Source of the DNA: JBAXAM01 sp964213355 | GTDB lineage: Bacteria > Pseudomonadota > Gammaproteobacteria > UBA9339 | Assembly: GCA_964213355.1 (NCBI GenBank) | Contig: CAXOVY010000030.1 | Coordinates: forward strand, 248,001 to 312,000 | DNA: 64,000 bases | Reading direction: 5' to 3' | Part shown: positions 44,108 to 53,061 of the stretch, in pieces | Layout of the letters: every line of letters starts with the position of its first letter | Position numbering within the stretch: the stretch's first letter is position 1 | Position numbers and translations under genes: made by a program | Notes under the pieces: model-generated | The model's input: only the letters and a program-made list of their open reading frames with translations | The model's database searches: none | Told to the model about the DNA's origin: nothing

Positions 44108-45013
44108 TTAAAATGTACCAGAAGGCGAATTTGTACTGCCTGTACTATCAGATGACGACGACTTTTTTTGTGATTTAGAGGTTTCTTCATCATCTGTCTT
44201 TTTTGCAGGTGGACGCTTAAGCTGTAACACCTTCTTTATTCGCTTTGAAGCGTTAAGTAACAACTTTTGTTTTTGAGGGACTTCCTCGTCATCTGTCTCT
44301 TTTGCAAGTAGACGAACGCCAAGTGACAACTTTTTTCGTACGCTGGGGACTTCTTTTTCATCCGCCCATTTTACAGGTAGTGACAACTTTTTTCGTACGC
44401 TGGAAACTTCTTTTTTATCCGTCCATTTTATAGGTGGAGACTTAATTAGACTTTGAATTGGTGACATATCTATTAGCGCTTTAGATCCGATAATTTGTTT
44501 TTGAAGCTCATAGAATTTATCTATTTTGTCTTGCGTTTTCATTGCACTATAATTTATTATTATGTGTTCTTCTGATCGTATTGTCACACTTGGCGTTGCT
44601 AAAACAGTATTATCTTCATTCATACTAAACTCGTATCCATTATCTTTTAGCCAAAGCAGCTCATCAATTGTACCACCACACATTTTATAATCATTTATAT
44701 TATTAATTAACAAAAAATCTCGATTAGAATCAATTGCGCCAGCCCAAAACGCCTGATTTTTCTCATAAGTCCACTTTCTGCCATCTTTTCTTGTAGGACT
44801 TTCTGGGTATAGAACACATCCATAGTACATAGAAGAGTCGCCCTCTTTATCAATATCGTTGTAATACTCTGCTAAATCAGGACGATGACCGATGAAAATA
44901 GGGCCTTTGCCTTTATTTGCAAAAGCTTCTTTATAATCAATAGCATCACGAAACTGACTTGTATAACTAGAAACAGCTTTTTTCTCATACATCCCCTCAT
45001 ATGAGTTTTGCAT
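44108..45013 (-). CDS. Unknown protein with repetitive Lys/Ser-rich C-terminal tail
   Basis: 301 residues from the ATG at 45013, chosen because GGAGG lies 5 bases upstream; the ATG at 45025 overlaps that site. Residues 1-190 look globular (FIGHRPDLAEYYNDID, YYGCVLYPESP, DELLWLKDNGYEFSMNEDN). The remaining ~110 residues are low-complexity and contain imperfect repeats of K-W-x-D-x-K-E-V-x-S-V-R-K-K-L-S-L and A-K-x-T-D-D-E-E. The chain ends in a serine-rich SSSSDSTGSTNSPSGTF. No family is recognised. A disordered charged tail of this kind occurs in some type IV secretion effectors; that reading is only a possibility. Confidence 0.5.
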   Translation of the reverse strand: MQNSYEGMYEKKAVSSYTSQFRDAIDYKEAFANKGKGPIFIGHRPDLAEYYNDIDKEGDSSMYYGCVLYPESPTRKDGRKWTYEKNQAFWAGAIDSNRDFLLINNINDYKMCGGTIDELLWLKDNGYEFSMNEDNTVLATPSVTIRSEEHIIINYSAMKTQDKIDKFYELQKQIIGSKALIDMSPIQSLIKSPPIKWTDKKEVSSVRKKLSLPVKWADEKEVPSVRKKLSLGVRLLAKETDDEEVPQKQKLLLNASKRIKKVLQLKRPPAKKTDDEETSKSQKKSSSSDSTGSTNSPSGTF

Positions 45014-45147
45014 ACATGCCTCCATATGACAAAAATAAACACGTTTTATTTACGTACAACAACACGCTGAATCGTCCATAAACACTGGATATTTGCCAAC
45101 TTCACGTTAACAAATACCCGCAGATTTTTTAAGCAAAACCATCTTTG

Positions 45148-46278
45148 TTAGTACACCGGCGTTCTGCCATTAACATTTCCTGAGGTCAATGTAAAAAAAC
45201 AAGAAACTGTCCCAATAATATTGTAAATCAATTTGGTACTATCTAATACTGTGAATTTTCTCATTGCTTCGATCATTGTATCATTATTTTTTTCTGTTGC
45301 CATTATCTTTTCTAATAGAAGTTCCGGGGTTAGTTGTTCTTGTAATATTATTTCGCTATAGCCACGTTCGGCACTATATTTAGCGTTTAAAATTTGATCG
45401 CCGCGGCTGGCAGCTTTTGCTAATGGGATTAAAATATTTGGTTTGTGCAAAGCCAGTAACTCGTAAAGACTATTGGCTCCAGAACGTGAAATTACCAAGT
45501 CGGCTGCTGCTAAAACATGCGGAAATTCTTCGTGTAAATAAGCAAATTGTTTATAGCCTTTATAGTTACAGCTGGAATCAATCTTATTTTCTCCGCAAAC
45601 ATGAGCAATTTGAAAGTGTTCGAGAATATCTGGTAATAATTGTCGTACAACTTTGTTAATTTGATCTGCACCAAGACTGCCACCAAAAACTAAAATTATT
45701 TTTTTGTTTGGTGTAAAACCGCATATCTCTCGTCCGCGCTCGGCGTTGCCATGAAAAAATTCTTTACGAATTGGGATGCCAGTTATTACGGCTTTTTTCT
45801 TGTTTTTAATTTGTTTAATGGTTTCAGGAAAAGCAACACAAATCTTTGTTGCAAAAGGAAGGCATAGTTTATTGGTAAGGCCGATGGTTAAGTCAGCTTC
45901 ATGGATAATCGCAGGAATACGATTAAGCCAAGCAGCAACAACTACGGGAAAGGCAACAAAACCGCCTTTGGAAAATACAACTGTTGGTTTTAATCTACGC
46001 AACAAAATAAACGCTTGGATGGTTCCTAAGATAATTTTGAACGGATCAAGAAAATTTTGCCAGCTAAAATAACGGCGCAATTTGCCTGTTGCAATAATGT
46101 GATAGGGCACGCTTGTTTTTGCAATCAATTCTTTTTCAATACCGGTTTGTGAACCAATATAGTTTATTTCCCACTCTTCTTGCTGAAACTTTTTTATTAA
46201 TGCTAAGTTTGGGGTGACATGGCCAGCCGATCCGCCGCCGGTGAAAACAATTTTTTTTATTTTGTCCGAGCTAGTCAT
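45148..46278 (-). CDS. murG: UDP-GlcNAc:undecaprenyl-PP-MurNAc-pentapeptide GlcNAc transferase
   Basis: 376 residues. It makes lipid II on the inner face of the cytoplasmic membrane. The N-terminal glycine-rich loop GGGSAGHVTPNLAL, the second GGSLGADQINK and the donor-site region ISRSGANSLYELLALHKPNILIPL are intact. The sequence (for example SRGDQILNAKYSAERGYS) resembles the branch common in Firmicutes and Chlamydiae more than E. coli MurG, which would fit horizontal origin. It is isolated from other dcw genes and lies next to parB. Confidence 0.93.
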   Translation of the reverse strand: MTSSDKIKKIVFTGGGSAGHVTPNLALIKKFQQEEWEINYIGSQTGIEKELIAKTSVPYHIIATGKLRRYFSWQNFLDPFKIILGTIQAFILLRRLKPTVVFSKGGFVAFPVVVAAWLNRIPAIIHEADLTIGLTNKLCLPFATKICVAFPETIKQIKNKKKAVITGIPIRKEFFHGNAERGREICGFTPNKKIILVFGGSLGADQINKVVRQLLPDILEHFQIAHVCGENKIDSSCNYKGYKQFAYLHEEFPHVLAAADLVISRSGANSLYELLALHKPNILIPLAKAASRGDQILNAKYSAERGYSEIILQEQLTPELLLEKIMATEKNNDTMIEAMRKFTVLDSTKLIYNIIGTVSCFFTLTSGNVNGRTPVY

Positions 46279-46284
46279 ACTATC

Positions 46285-47142
46285 CTAACGAATATGCCCC
46301 AAAATCCCTTCCAGCTCATCTAAACTGTTATATTGGATAACTATTTTGCCCTTACCGCTTTTAGCATGCTGGATACTAACTGGCGCTGCGAGTTTATCAG
46401 CAATCTGTTTTTGTAAATGGACTGTATTTGGATCAATCGATCTTTTGGTTATAGCCCGTGGTTTTTGTAATTGACGCACTAAACTTTCAGCCCCGCGAGC
46501 TGATAATCCCCGTGTCGCAATTATTTTAGCTGCAGCGAGTTGCTTAGTTAGATCTAAAGTTAGCAATGCACGTGCATGACCCATTTCAAGTTCACCCAGT
46601 TGAATCATATTTTTGATTTCTTCAGGCAGCTCTAACAGACGTAATAAATTAGTTATTGTAGTACGCGATTTACCGACAACTGAAGCTGCACTTTCGTGCG
46701 TCATGCTAAACTCATTAATCAACCTTTGTAAGCTCATCGCCGTATCAATTGCGCTTAGATCTTCGCGTTGGATGTTCTCAATTAATGATAGTGCAATCGC
46801 TTGTTTATCAGAAATATCGCGAATAACCACTGGAACTTCATGAAGGTTAGCTAATTGTGCCCCGCGCCAGCGACGCTCGCCAGCAATAATCTCGTACTTT
46901 CCTGCAGTAAGTGCACGTACAATAACTGGTTGGATAATGCCCTGTTTGCGAATTGAATCAGCAAGCTCGGCTAAGGCCTCTGGATTTATAGCGCGCCTGG
47001 GTTGGTATTTGCCTGGTTGCAACACATCAACTGGCAAATGTCGCAGGGTTGGTGGTTTATTAGGCTGCTCATTAATACTGACAGTTTTAATATCACTTAA
47101 CAATGCAGTTAACCCCAGACCTAATCCACGTTTTTTGTTCAT
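46285..47142 (-). CDS. parB: Chromosome-partitioning protein ParB
   Basis: 285 residues from the ATG at 47142, which overlaps the parA stop (ATGA). The N terminus KKRGLGLGLTALL is the ParA-activating tail. The CTP-binding ParB/Srx domain (PGKYQPRR; GERRWRGAQLANL) and the helix-turn-helix (SMTHESAASVVGKSRTTITNLLRLL) that reads parS follow, then a C-terminal dimer domain. It loads at parS near the origin. I saw no parS-like 16-mer, though I did not search exhaustively. Confidence 0.94.
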   Translation of the reverse strand: MNKKRGLGLGLTALLSDIKTVSINEQPNKPPTLRHLPVDVLQPGKYQPRRAINPEALAELADSIRKQGIIQPVIVRALTAGKYEIIAGERRWRGAQLANLHEVPVVIRDISDKQAIALSLIENIQREDLSAIDTAMSLQRLINEFSMTHESAASVVGKSRTTITNLLRLLELPEEIKNMIQLGELEMGHARALLTLDLTKQLAAAKIIATRGLSARGAESLVRQLQKPRAITKRSIDPNTVHLQKQIADKLAAPVSIQHAKSGKGKIVIQYNSLDELEGILGHIR

Positions 47143-47894
47143 TTGCAAATCTCTCCAGCTAATGCCAAATACGCTATCGCGCCCTGTGAATTGCTATCAT
47201 AAAGCAAGGCAGGTAACCCATGACTTGGGGCTTCTGCTAAACGCACATTTCTTGGAATTATTGTATTGTAAACTTTGCCTGGAAAATGCTGCATTAGCTG
47301 CCCAGAAACATCAAGGGTTAAACGATTACGACCATCATACATGGTACGCAATATCCCTTCAATTTGTAATCCAGTATTAACGGTGTGTTGTAATTGTTCA
47401 ATGGTTTCGAGCAATGCTGCTAGTCCTTCTAAAGCATAATACTCACACTGCATTGGAATGATTACTGATTTTGCGGCTACCAGTGCATTTACGGTTAAAA
47501 TATTCAATGCTGGTGGGCAATCTATAAAAATAAAATCGTAATTTTCATAGATTGGCTCGAGGACACGCTTAAGAAAATACTCGCGCTCATCCAGTCTTAA
47601 TAGCTTAATTTCGGTTGCAGTAAGTTGTGAGTTGGCTGGTAATAAATCATAACCAACTTGAGTTTTTTGAATAACATCTGTAATTGGAGCAAGATTCAAT
47701 AAAACGTCGGCAACCGAAAGTTCAGTTTTTTCTTTGCTTATGCCGCTACCCATGGTGGCATTACCTTGGGGATCAAAATCGATCAATAACACTTTTCTTT
47801 TGGTTGCCCCCAAAGAAGCAGCTAAATTCACTGTGGTTGTAGTTTTGCCAACCCCACCTTTTTGATTAGTGACCGCTATTATTTTTATTGCCAC
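47139..47894 (-). CDS. parA: Chromosome-partitioning ATPase ParA (Soj)
   Basis: 252 residues from the GTG at 47894 (the frame open further upstream is the palindromic-repeat end). It has the deviant Walker A KGGVGKTTTTVNLAA, Walker B FIFIDCPPALNIL and the LTLDVSGQLMQHFPGKVY region. It drives ParB-parS segregation. The Shine-Dalgarno GAAGGG is provided by the dispersed repeat end. The order rsmG-parA-parB is conserved near many bacterial origins. Confidence 0.94.
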   Translation of the reverse strand: MAIKIIAVTNQKGGVGKTTTTVNLAASLGATKRKVLLIDFDPQGNATMGSGISKEKTELSVADVLLNLAPITDVIQKTQVGYDLLPANSQLTATEIKLLRLDEREYFLKRVLEPIYENYDFIFIDCPPALNILTVNALVAAKSVIIPMQCEYYALEGLAALLETIEQLQHTVNTGLQIEGILRTMYDGRNRLTLDVSGQLMQHFPGKVYNTIIPRNVRLAEAPSHGLPALLYDSNSQGAIAYLALAGEICK

Positions 47895-47895
47895 G

Positions 47896-47920
47896 ATATA
47901 CCCTTCGTAAAATGAATTTA
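47896..47920. repeat. End fragment of the dispersed palindromic repeat between rsmG and parA
   Basis: These 25 bases are identical to 18552-18576 and share the core CGTAAAATGAATTTA with 20077-20091. The fragment spans the rsmG stop codon (TAA at 47918-47920) and supplies the purine-rich ribosome-binding site for parA. Confidence 0.8.
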
Positions 47921-48544
47921 ACAAATTTTAACTAAGTGTCGCTCTTCATCTAAGTACGGCACCTTGATGCGATATATTTCTCTTGACTGAGTAATTTCCC
48001 CAAGCTCTTTTGTTGGATACTTACCTTTCATAACCAAAATCTGACCATTCGTAGCGAGCAAGTGTTTAGTATTGCTAACAACAGCATCTAGTGTAGTAGT
48101 GGCTCTGGTTATAATCGTAGCAAACCTTAGAGCAGAAATAAAATTTTCAATGCGTTTAGTTACAACAGTTACATTTTCGATATTAAGCGAAAGTATCACA
48201 TGATTCAAAAAAACAGTTTTTTTATTGGAGCTGTCAAGCAAAACAAAGTTATATTTTGGCAGTGCTAATGCCAACGGAATCCCCGGTAACCCTGCTCCAG
48301 TGCCAAAGTCCAAAACGTTCGGTTGAGCAATAAACGGAGCAGTGGCCAAACTATCAAAAATATGCCGAATCAAAATTGATTTTGGATCGCGTATGGCAGT
48401 TAAATTGTAGGTTTGGTTCCATTTATGTAGCAACATTATATATTTAATGATCTTTTCTTGTGTTGTTTGTGCGAACTTTAAATTAAGCGCACAAAGACCG
48501 GATTGCAAAATAGATGCTAATTTTTCGTGTTGGTCGGATTTCAC
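47918..48544 (-). CDS. rsmG: 16S rRNA (guanine527-N7)-methyltransferase
   Basis: 208 residues (E. coli 207), starting at a GTG. It has the AdoMet-binding motif VLDFGTGAGLPGIPLALALP. HKWNQTYNLTAIRDP is diagnostic for GidB/RsmG. It methylates G527 of 16S rRNA, and its loss gives low-level streptomycin resistance. It starts 1 base after psd ends, so psd-rsmG-parA-parB are likely co-transcribed. Confidence 0.93.
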   Translation of the reverse strand: MKSDQHEKLASILQSGLCALNLKFAQTTQEKIIKYIMLLHKWNQTYNLTAIRDPKSILIRHIFDSLATAPFIAQPNVLDFGTGAGLPGIPLALALPKYNFVLLDSSNKKTVFLNHVILSLNIENVTVVTKRIENFISALRFATIITRATTTLDAVVSNTKHLLATNGQILVMKGKYPTKELGEITQSREIYRIKVPYLDEERHLVKIC

Positions 48545-48545
48545 T

Positions 48546-49388
48546 CTAAAATAACGTCCCTAGATTTTGCCCCATCTTTATTGGGCTACCTTTTTGCACC
48601 ATTTGATTCCACTGCATTGCTTTTTCTGGGAATAATAGAATTACAGTTGAACCAAGTTTAAAGTTAGCTATTTCCAATCCGTGCTCAAAAACGATTTCCC
48701 GTTTGGTATAATCCCAGTTCATAACACTCCTTTGTTTGTTTGGCATTACCACGCCTGCCCACGAGGTTTCAATACTGCCAACAATCATAGCGCCTACTAA
48801 AACCATGGCCATCGTACCAAATATCGTATCAAATGTAACAATTATCCGTTCGTTTCTAGCAAACACACCTGGAATACGATCAATCGTCTTTGGATTTACG
48901 GAAAAAAGCTTGCCTGGTACATAGCGCATCGAACGTAACTTGCCACTAATTGGCATATGAATGCGATGGTAGTTTGATGGTGCTAGATATAAAATTGCGA
49001 AATTGGCATTGTGAAATCGTGCTGCGTCTTCATTATCAGCAAACAATTGTTCAAGGGTAAAATTTTTACCTTTGGCACCAATTAATAGATTAGCATTAAT
49101 TTGTCCGATTTGCCCAATTCTGCCGTCTACCGGCGAAATGATAGTTTTTTGATCGTTGGTAATTGGTCTGGCACCTGGTTTCAGGGCGCGGATAAAAAAT
49201 TCATTGAAAGTTGGATAATTAATAGGATTGGGTTCAAGCATATCTACCATATCAATACGATAAAACTTACAGTATTGTCGGATAATAAAATTTTTAATTA
49301 AAGGCGTGCGACAATTGGCTATATTTGCAACAAGTCGTGATAAAATATGCTGTGGTAGTAAATATTGTAATAGTAAATTTAAACTCAT
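48546..49388 (-). CDS. psd: Phosphatidylserine decarboxylase proenzyme
   Basis: 280 residues. It makes phosphatidylethanolamine at the inner membrane. The LGST self-cleavage motif (FKLGSTVILLFPE, near residue 247) produces the pyruvoyl group. YLAPSNYHRIHMPISGKL and FARNERIIVTFDT mark the bacterial type I enzyme. NEFFIRALKPGARPI near residue 65 is also typical. It is divergently oriented to cca, with a 29-bp gap. Confidence 0.95.
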   Translation of the reverse strand: MSLNLLLQYLLPQHILSRLVANIANCRTPLIKNFIIRQYCKFYRIDMVDMLEPNPINYPTFNEFFIRALKPGARPITNDQKTIISPVDGRIGQIGQINANLLIGAKGKNFTLEQLFADNEDAARFHNANFAILYLAPSNYHRIHMPISGKLRSMRYVPGKLFSVNPKTIDRIPGVFARNERIIVTFDTIFGTMAMVLVGAMIVGSIETSWAGVVMPNKQRSVMNWDYTKREIVFEHGLEIANFKLGSTVILLFPEKAMQWNQMVQKGSPIKMGQNLGTLF

Positions 49389-49417
49389 TTTTATATTTTA
49401 CACAGGTCGAGGGGTTA

Positions 49418-50524
49418 ATGAAAATATATTTGGTTGGTGGTGCTGTTCGTGACCAATTATTAGGCCTATCCGTTAAAGAACGCGATTGGGTTGTGGTTGG
49501 CGCTTCGCCACAAGAAATGCTAAAGCTTGGATTTAAGAAGGTTGGTCGTGATTTTCCTGTATTTTTACATCCTAAAACTCACGAAGAATACGCCTTAGCG
49601 CGTACAGAACGCAAAACCGGTAGAGGATATACTGATTTTATTTGTTATTCCGATCCCAGCGTTACCTTGGAGGATGATCTTAAGCGTCGTGATCTTACGA
49701 TTAACGCTATTGCGCAATCTTTGGATGGGAAAATTATCGATCCTTATGGTGGTTGTAGAGATTTAAAAAAACATATCTTGCGCCATGTTTCGCCAGCATT
49801 TGCTGAAGATCCAGTGCGTATTTTGCGAGTAGCACGCTTTGCTGCGCGCTTCAATGATTTCAAAGTACATAGCGAAACCAATAAATTAATGCGGGCTATG
49901 CTGGCAAAGGGTGAGGTTGATGCTTTGGTTCCAGAACGAGTATGGCAGGAATTGCAGCGAGCGCTCAGCGAAGAGTCTCCAGAACGATTTTTTATGGTAC
50001 TTAAAAGGGCTCTTGTTTTACAAAAATTATTCCCAGAAATAGCCGCACACTTTACCTCTATCAAAAAAGCATTAACTCGCGGGGTGAAATTAAGCAGAGA
50101 TGCTGTGGTACGGTTCGCTGCGATAACATATAGTTTGAGCAATGAAGAAATAAAAAATCTCTGTAAAAAATATAAATTGCCGAGTTCTTACAAAGAATTA
50201 TCGCTATTAGTAAATAAGCTAAAAAACAGCTTGGACAAATTATCTAACAATGCTGATGATTGTATAACCTTGCTTGAGCAGATAGATGCTTATAGAAGGC
50301 CTGAGCGTTTTCGGCAATTTTTACTCGTTTGTGAGGCTGGCAACAAAAAGTTAACAAAAATTGCTGAAATATTGTGTTTGGCTTATCAGGCAACAAAAAA
50401 AATTAGGTTAACACAAGAAACTATCGCCCGAGTGGATAAAAAAGACTTGCATCAAATTTTACATGATAAAAGGGGAGAACAACTCACACACACAATCAAG
50501 TCCAGGAATATTCTAGGAGCTTGA
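49418..50524 (+). CDS. cca: CCA-adding tRNA nucleotidyltransferase
   Basis: 368 residues from the ATG at 49418, with GAGGGG upstream; the longer frame overlaps psd on the opposite strand. The N-terminal catalytic segment MKIYLVGGAVRDQLLG, RDFPVFLHPKTHEEYALARTERKTG with its active-site residues, DLKRRDLTINAIAQ and the tRNA-binding DPVRILRVARFAARF are intact. It repairs or builds the 3' CCA end of tRNAs. It is shorter than E. coli Cca (412) because the C-terminal HD phosphohydrolase domain seems reduced or absent. Confidence 0.93.
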   Translation: MKIYLVGGAVRDQLLGLSVKERDWVVVGASPQEMLKLGFKKVGRDFPVFLHPKTHEEYALARTERKTGRGYTDFICYSDPSVTLEDDLKRRDLTINAIAQSLDGKIIDPYGGCRDLKKHILRHVSPAFAEDPVRILRVARFAARFNDFKVHSETNKLMRAMLAKGEVDALVPERVWQELQRALSEESPERFFMVLKRALVLQKLFPEIAAHFTSIKKALTRGVKLSRDAVVRFAAITYSLSNEEIKNLCKKYKLPSSYKELSLLVNKLKNSLDKLSNNADDCITLLEQIDAYRRPERFRQFLLVCEAGNKKLTKIAEILCLAYQATKKIRLTQETIARVDKKDLHQILHDKRGEQLTHTIKSRNILGA

Positions 50525-50533
50525 TTGTGTTAT

Positions 50534-50564
50534 AAACAGGTTCTAAAAAAGCCTACTGTTTTTT
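50534..50564. terminator. Weak hairpin between convergent cca and a small gene
   Basis: AAACAG (50534-50539) pairs with CTGTTT (50556-50561), and more T residues follow. The loop is long (16 bases) and the stem short, so support is limited, but the position between convergent genes is right. Confidence 0.3.
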
Positions 50565-50792
50565 GCAAACATCATGATCGTGGTTGTGGTCGCAACCACA
50601 ATTACAATGGCCGCTGATTAAATACTTGATTAATGCTCCAACAGCCAAAATCGGTATCATTACATCAAAAAATCTGCTTACAAAGATAATATAAGTTAAT
50701 CCTTGTTGGTGCCAAATGCTGACTACAATAGCTAGCGCTAAAGCAACTACGATAACTATTGCTGCAATAATCTTTTTACACTTTTTATGCAT
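50553..50792 (-). CDS. Small membrane protein with Cys/His/Asp metal-binding-like tail
   Basis: 79 residues, with GGAG upstream of the ATG. A basic start (MHKKCKKI) and two transmembrane helices (about 9-26 and 38-58) lead to a C-terminal tail dense in metal ligands, HCNCGCDHNHDHDVCKKQ. The tail could bind zinc, copper or nickel. I recognise no family. It is convergent with cca. Confidence 0.55.
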   Translation of the reverse strand: MHKKCKKIIAAIVIVVALALAIVVSIWHQQGLTYIIFVSRFFDVMIPILAVGALIKYLISGHCNCGCDHNHDHDVCKKQ

Positions 50793-50961
50793 ATCTGCTC
50801 TCCATGATTAATTTCGACAAAAGTCCTAAAAACGACTGCTAAAATATACCACATTCGGATAATTTGACCATATTATATTTTATTTCTCTCGCATGCTATA
50901 ATACCGCTGTTTTTGGGTTTTTTGTATGGTATGTAAAAACTATTAATATAATCATGTAATT
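50793..50961. other. Intergenic region upstream of waaA
   Basis: This divergent AT-rich spacer contains TATAAT at 50897-50902, a good -10 for waaA, without a clear -35 at 17 bp. Nothing else is recognised. Confidence 0.35.
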
Positions 50962-52236
50962 GTGAAGGGCTTGTTTGTGAGATATATTTATAATCTATTT
51001 TTATATTTAATTTTACCATTTTTGCCGCTAAGACTATTGTGGAAATCAAGAAAAAACGTTGCCTATCGCCAGCATATGCCCGAGCGTTTCGCGTGTTTTG
51101 ATTTCCCTGCTCTCAAAGATAGTATATGGGTGCATGCGGTTTCAGTTGGTGAGTCAATTTCTGCTGTACCATTAATTCAAGAACTAATACATGACTACCC
51201 CCAAACGACTATTGTTGTAACCACCATGACTCCAACTGGAGCGGAGCGTATCCGAGAAGTTTTTAACGGGCAAGTACTACAACTATATGTGCCTTATGAT
51301 TACCCCTTTGCTGTCAAACGTTTTTTGCGCCATATCAATCCAAAAATTTTAATTTTAATGGAAACAGAATTGTGGCCCAATATTTTGTATTATTCTGCAG
51401 AGAGCAAAATCCCAATTGTTCTTGCCAATGCACGTTTATCCGAAAAATCATTTGTTAACTATAAAAAAGTTCACTCTTTCATGCAGTCAATGTTGAGCTG
51501 CATTACTATTGTAGCCACGCAAAGCAAACTTGATGCCGAGAGATTTTTAGCTCTTGGACTTGATCCGAAGAAAATATTGATAACTGGTAATATTAAATTT
51601 GATGTTAAAGTACCAGACGATCTTTTCGAGCACTCTAAACAATTGCGCCTAGCCTGGGGAAAGGATCGACCAATTTGGATAGCTGCAAGCACCCATAAAG
51701 GAGAAGAAGAAAAAATCTTGGTTGCGGCAAAAATAGTCCGTGAGACTTTACCAGAAAGTTTGTTAATTTTAGTACCACGTCACCCTCAGCGTTTCAATGA
51801 AGTTTTTGATCTTTGTCTGGAAAGAGGGTTCGAGGCAATTCGGTATAGTGAAAACCAAAAATGCTTAGTATCAACCAATGTGATTTTAGGCGATGTAATG
51901 GGCCAACTGTTGTTATTTTATGCAGCCAGTAATATTGCGTTTGTTGGTGGTAGTCTTGTTTCATGGGGTGGACATAACTTGCTGGAACCAGCAGTACTTG
52001 CAAAGCCAATTATATCTGGGCAACATCTAAGTGCGTTTCTTGAAATTGGTCAGCTGCTTACTGATGCTGAAGCGCTAATAACAGTTATTGATGAAGTTGC
52101 ATTGGCTCGAAATTTGGTTCTACTATTTCAAAACAAAACGTTGCAAGAAAAACTAGGGTGCTCAGCGCTCGATGTAGTTGAAAAACACCGTGGTGCAACT
52201 AAAAAGACTTTATCCTATATTAAAAGCTTTTTATGA
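50962..52236 (+). CDS. waaA: 3-deoxy-D-manno-octulosonic acid (Kdo) transferase
   Basis: 424 residues (E. coli 425), starting at GTG 50962; a GTG five codons later is an alternative. It adds Kdo to lipid IVA. An N-terminal membrane anchor (IYNLFLYLILPFLPLRLLW) is followed by HAVSVGESISAVPLI with the catalytic glutamate, TTMTPTGAERI, METELWPNILYY, ANARLSEKS and FVGGSLVSWGGHNLLEPA. This shows the cell makes LPS, in line with lptA/lptB. It overlaps prmC by four bases. Confidence 0.94.
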   Translation: MKGLFVRYIYNLFLYLILPFLPLRLLWKSRKNVAYRQHMPERFACFDFPALKDSIWVHAVSVGESISAVPLIQELIHDYPQTTIVVTTMTPTGAERIREVFNGQVLQLYVPYDYPFAVKRFLRHINPKILILMETELWPNILYYSAESKIPIVLANARLSEKSFVNYKKVHSFMQSMLSCITIVATQSKLDAERFLALGLDPKKILITGNIKFDVKVPDDLFEHSKQLRLAWGKDRPIWIAASTHKGEEEKILVAAKIVRETLPESLLILVPRHPQRFNEVFDLCLERGFEAIRYSENQKCLVSTNVILGDVMGQLLLFYAASNIAFVGGSLVSWGGHNLLEPAVLAKPIISGQHLSAFLEIGQLLTDAEALITVIDEVALARNLVLLFQNKTLQEKLGCSALDVVEKHRGATKKTLSYIKSFL

Positions 52237-53054
52237 GTATAGCTGAATTATTAGCAACTAAGTTCCTTGCGAATTCAACTACTTCTCGGATTGATGTGGA
52301 GCTATTGCTTACATTTGTTTTAAACCAACCACGAAGTTTTTTATATGCACACTCTGAATACGAACTTACAAAAGAACAAGAAAAAAAATTCAGCGGTTTA
52401 CTAAGCCGCCGCAAGAGTGGCGAACCGATTGCTTATATTTTAGGCAAAAAAGAGTTCTGGTCGCTTGAGTTAACAGTAAACCAAAGCGTTTTAATTCCAA
52501 GGCCAGAAACTGAACTTCTGGTTGAGATTGCTTTGAATAAATTGGATCATGAAGTGGCGGTCATTGCTGATATGGGTACAGGTTCGGGCGCAATTGCACT
52601 CGCGTTGGCTGCTGCATGTCCCAAGTGGATTGTCGTTGCAACAGACATTAGCACTGATGCTTTAAACCTCGCGCGTTATAATGCTAGGCAACTACAACTA
52701 AACAACATTGATTTTTACTGTGGCGATTGGTGCATGGCCCTACCCAGCAAAAAATTTGATTTAATTATCAGCAATCCACCGTACATTGCCCAAGACGATC
52801 CGCACTTACAACAAGGCGACGTTAGATTTGAGCCGAAAATTGCATTGGAAGCAGGTGATGGTTTAGTAGCGCTCAAAAAAATTATTATTCAAGCAAAAGA
52901 GCACCTCACAATGGGTGGCCTACTAATGCTTGAGCATGGATATGATCAAAGCGAACAAGTACAAAAGCTATTGCGCCAAAATAAATATCAAGCTATAACG
53001 CCGTACCAAGATCTTGCAGGAATCTATCGCATCGTTGTAGCAGAAAAAACTTGA
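52233..53054 (+). CDS. prmC: Release factor glutamine methyltransferase
   Basis: 273 residues. It methylates the GGQ glutamine of RF1 and RF2. The AdoMet site is ADMGTGSGAIALALA, and the catalytic motif is SNPPYI. The N-terminal substrate-binding helices include RSFLYAHSEYEL and GEPIAYILGKKEFWSLEL. It is coupled to waaA by an ATGA overlap and followed 7 bases later by rdgB. Confidence 0.94.
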   Translation: MSIAELLATKFLANSTTSRIDVELLLTFVLNQPRSFLYAHSEYELTKEQEKKFSGLLSRRKSGEPIAYILGKKEFWSLELTVNQSVLIPRPETELLVEIALNKLDHEVAVIADMGTGSGAIALALAAACPKWIVVATDISTDALNLARYNARQLQLNNIDFYCGDWCMALPSKKFDLIISNPPYIAQDDPHLQQGDVRFEPKIALEAGDGLVALKKIIIQAKEHLTMGGLLMLEHGYDQSEQVQKLLRQNKYQAITPYQDLAGIYRIVVAEKT

Positions 53055-53061
53055 GGATAAA

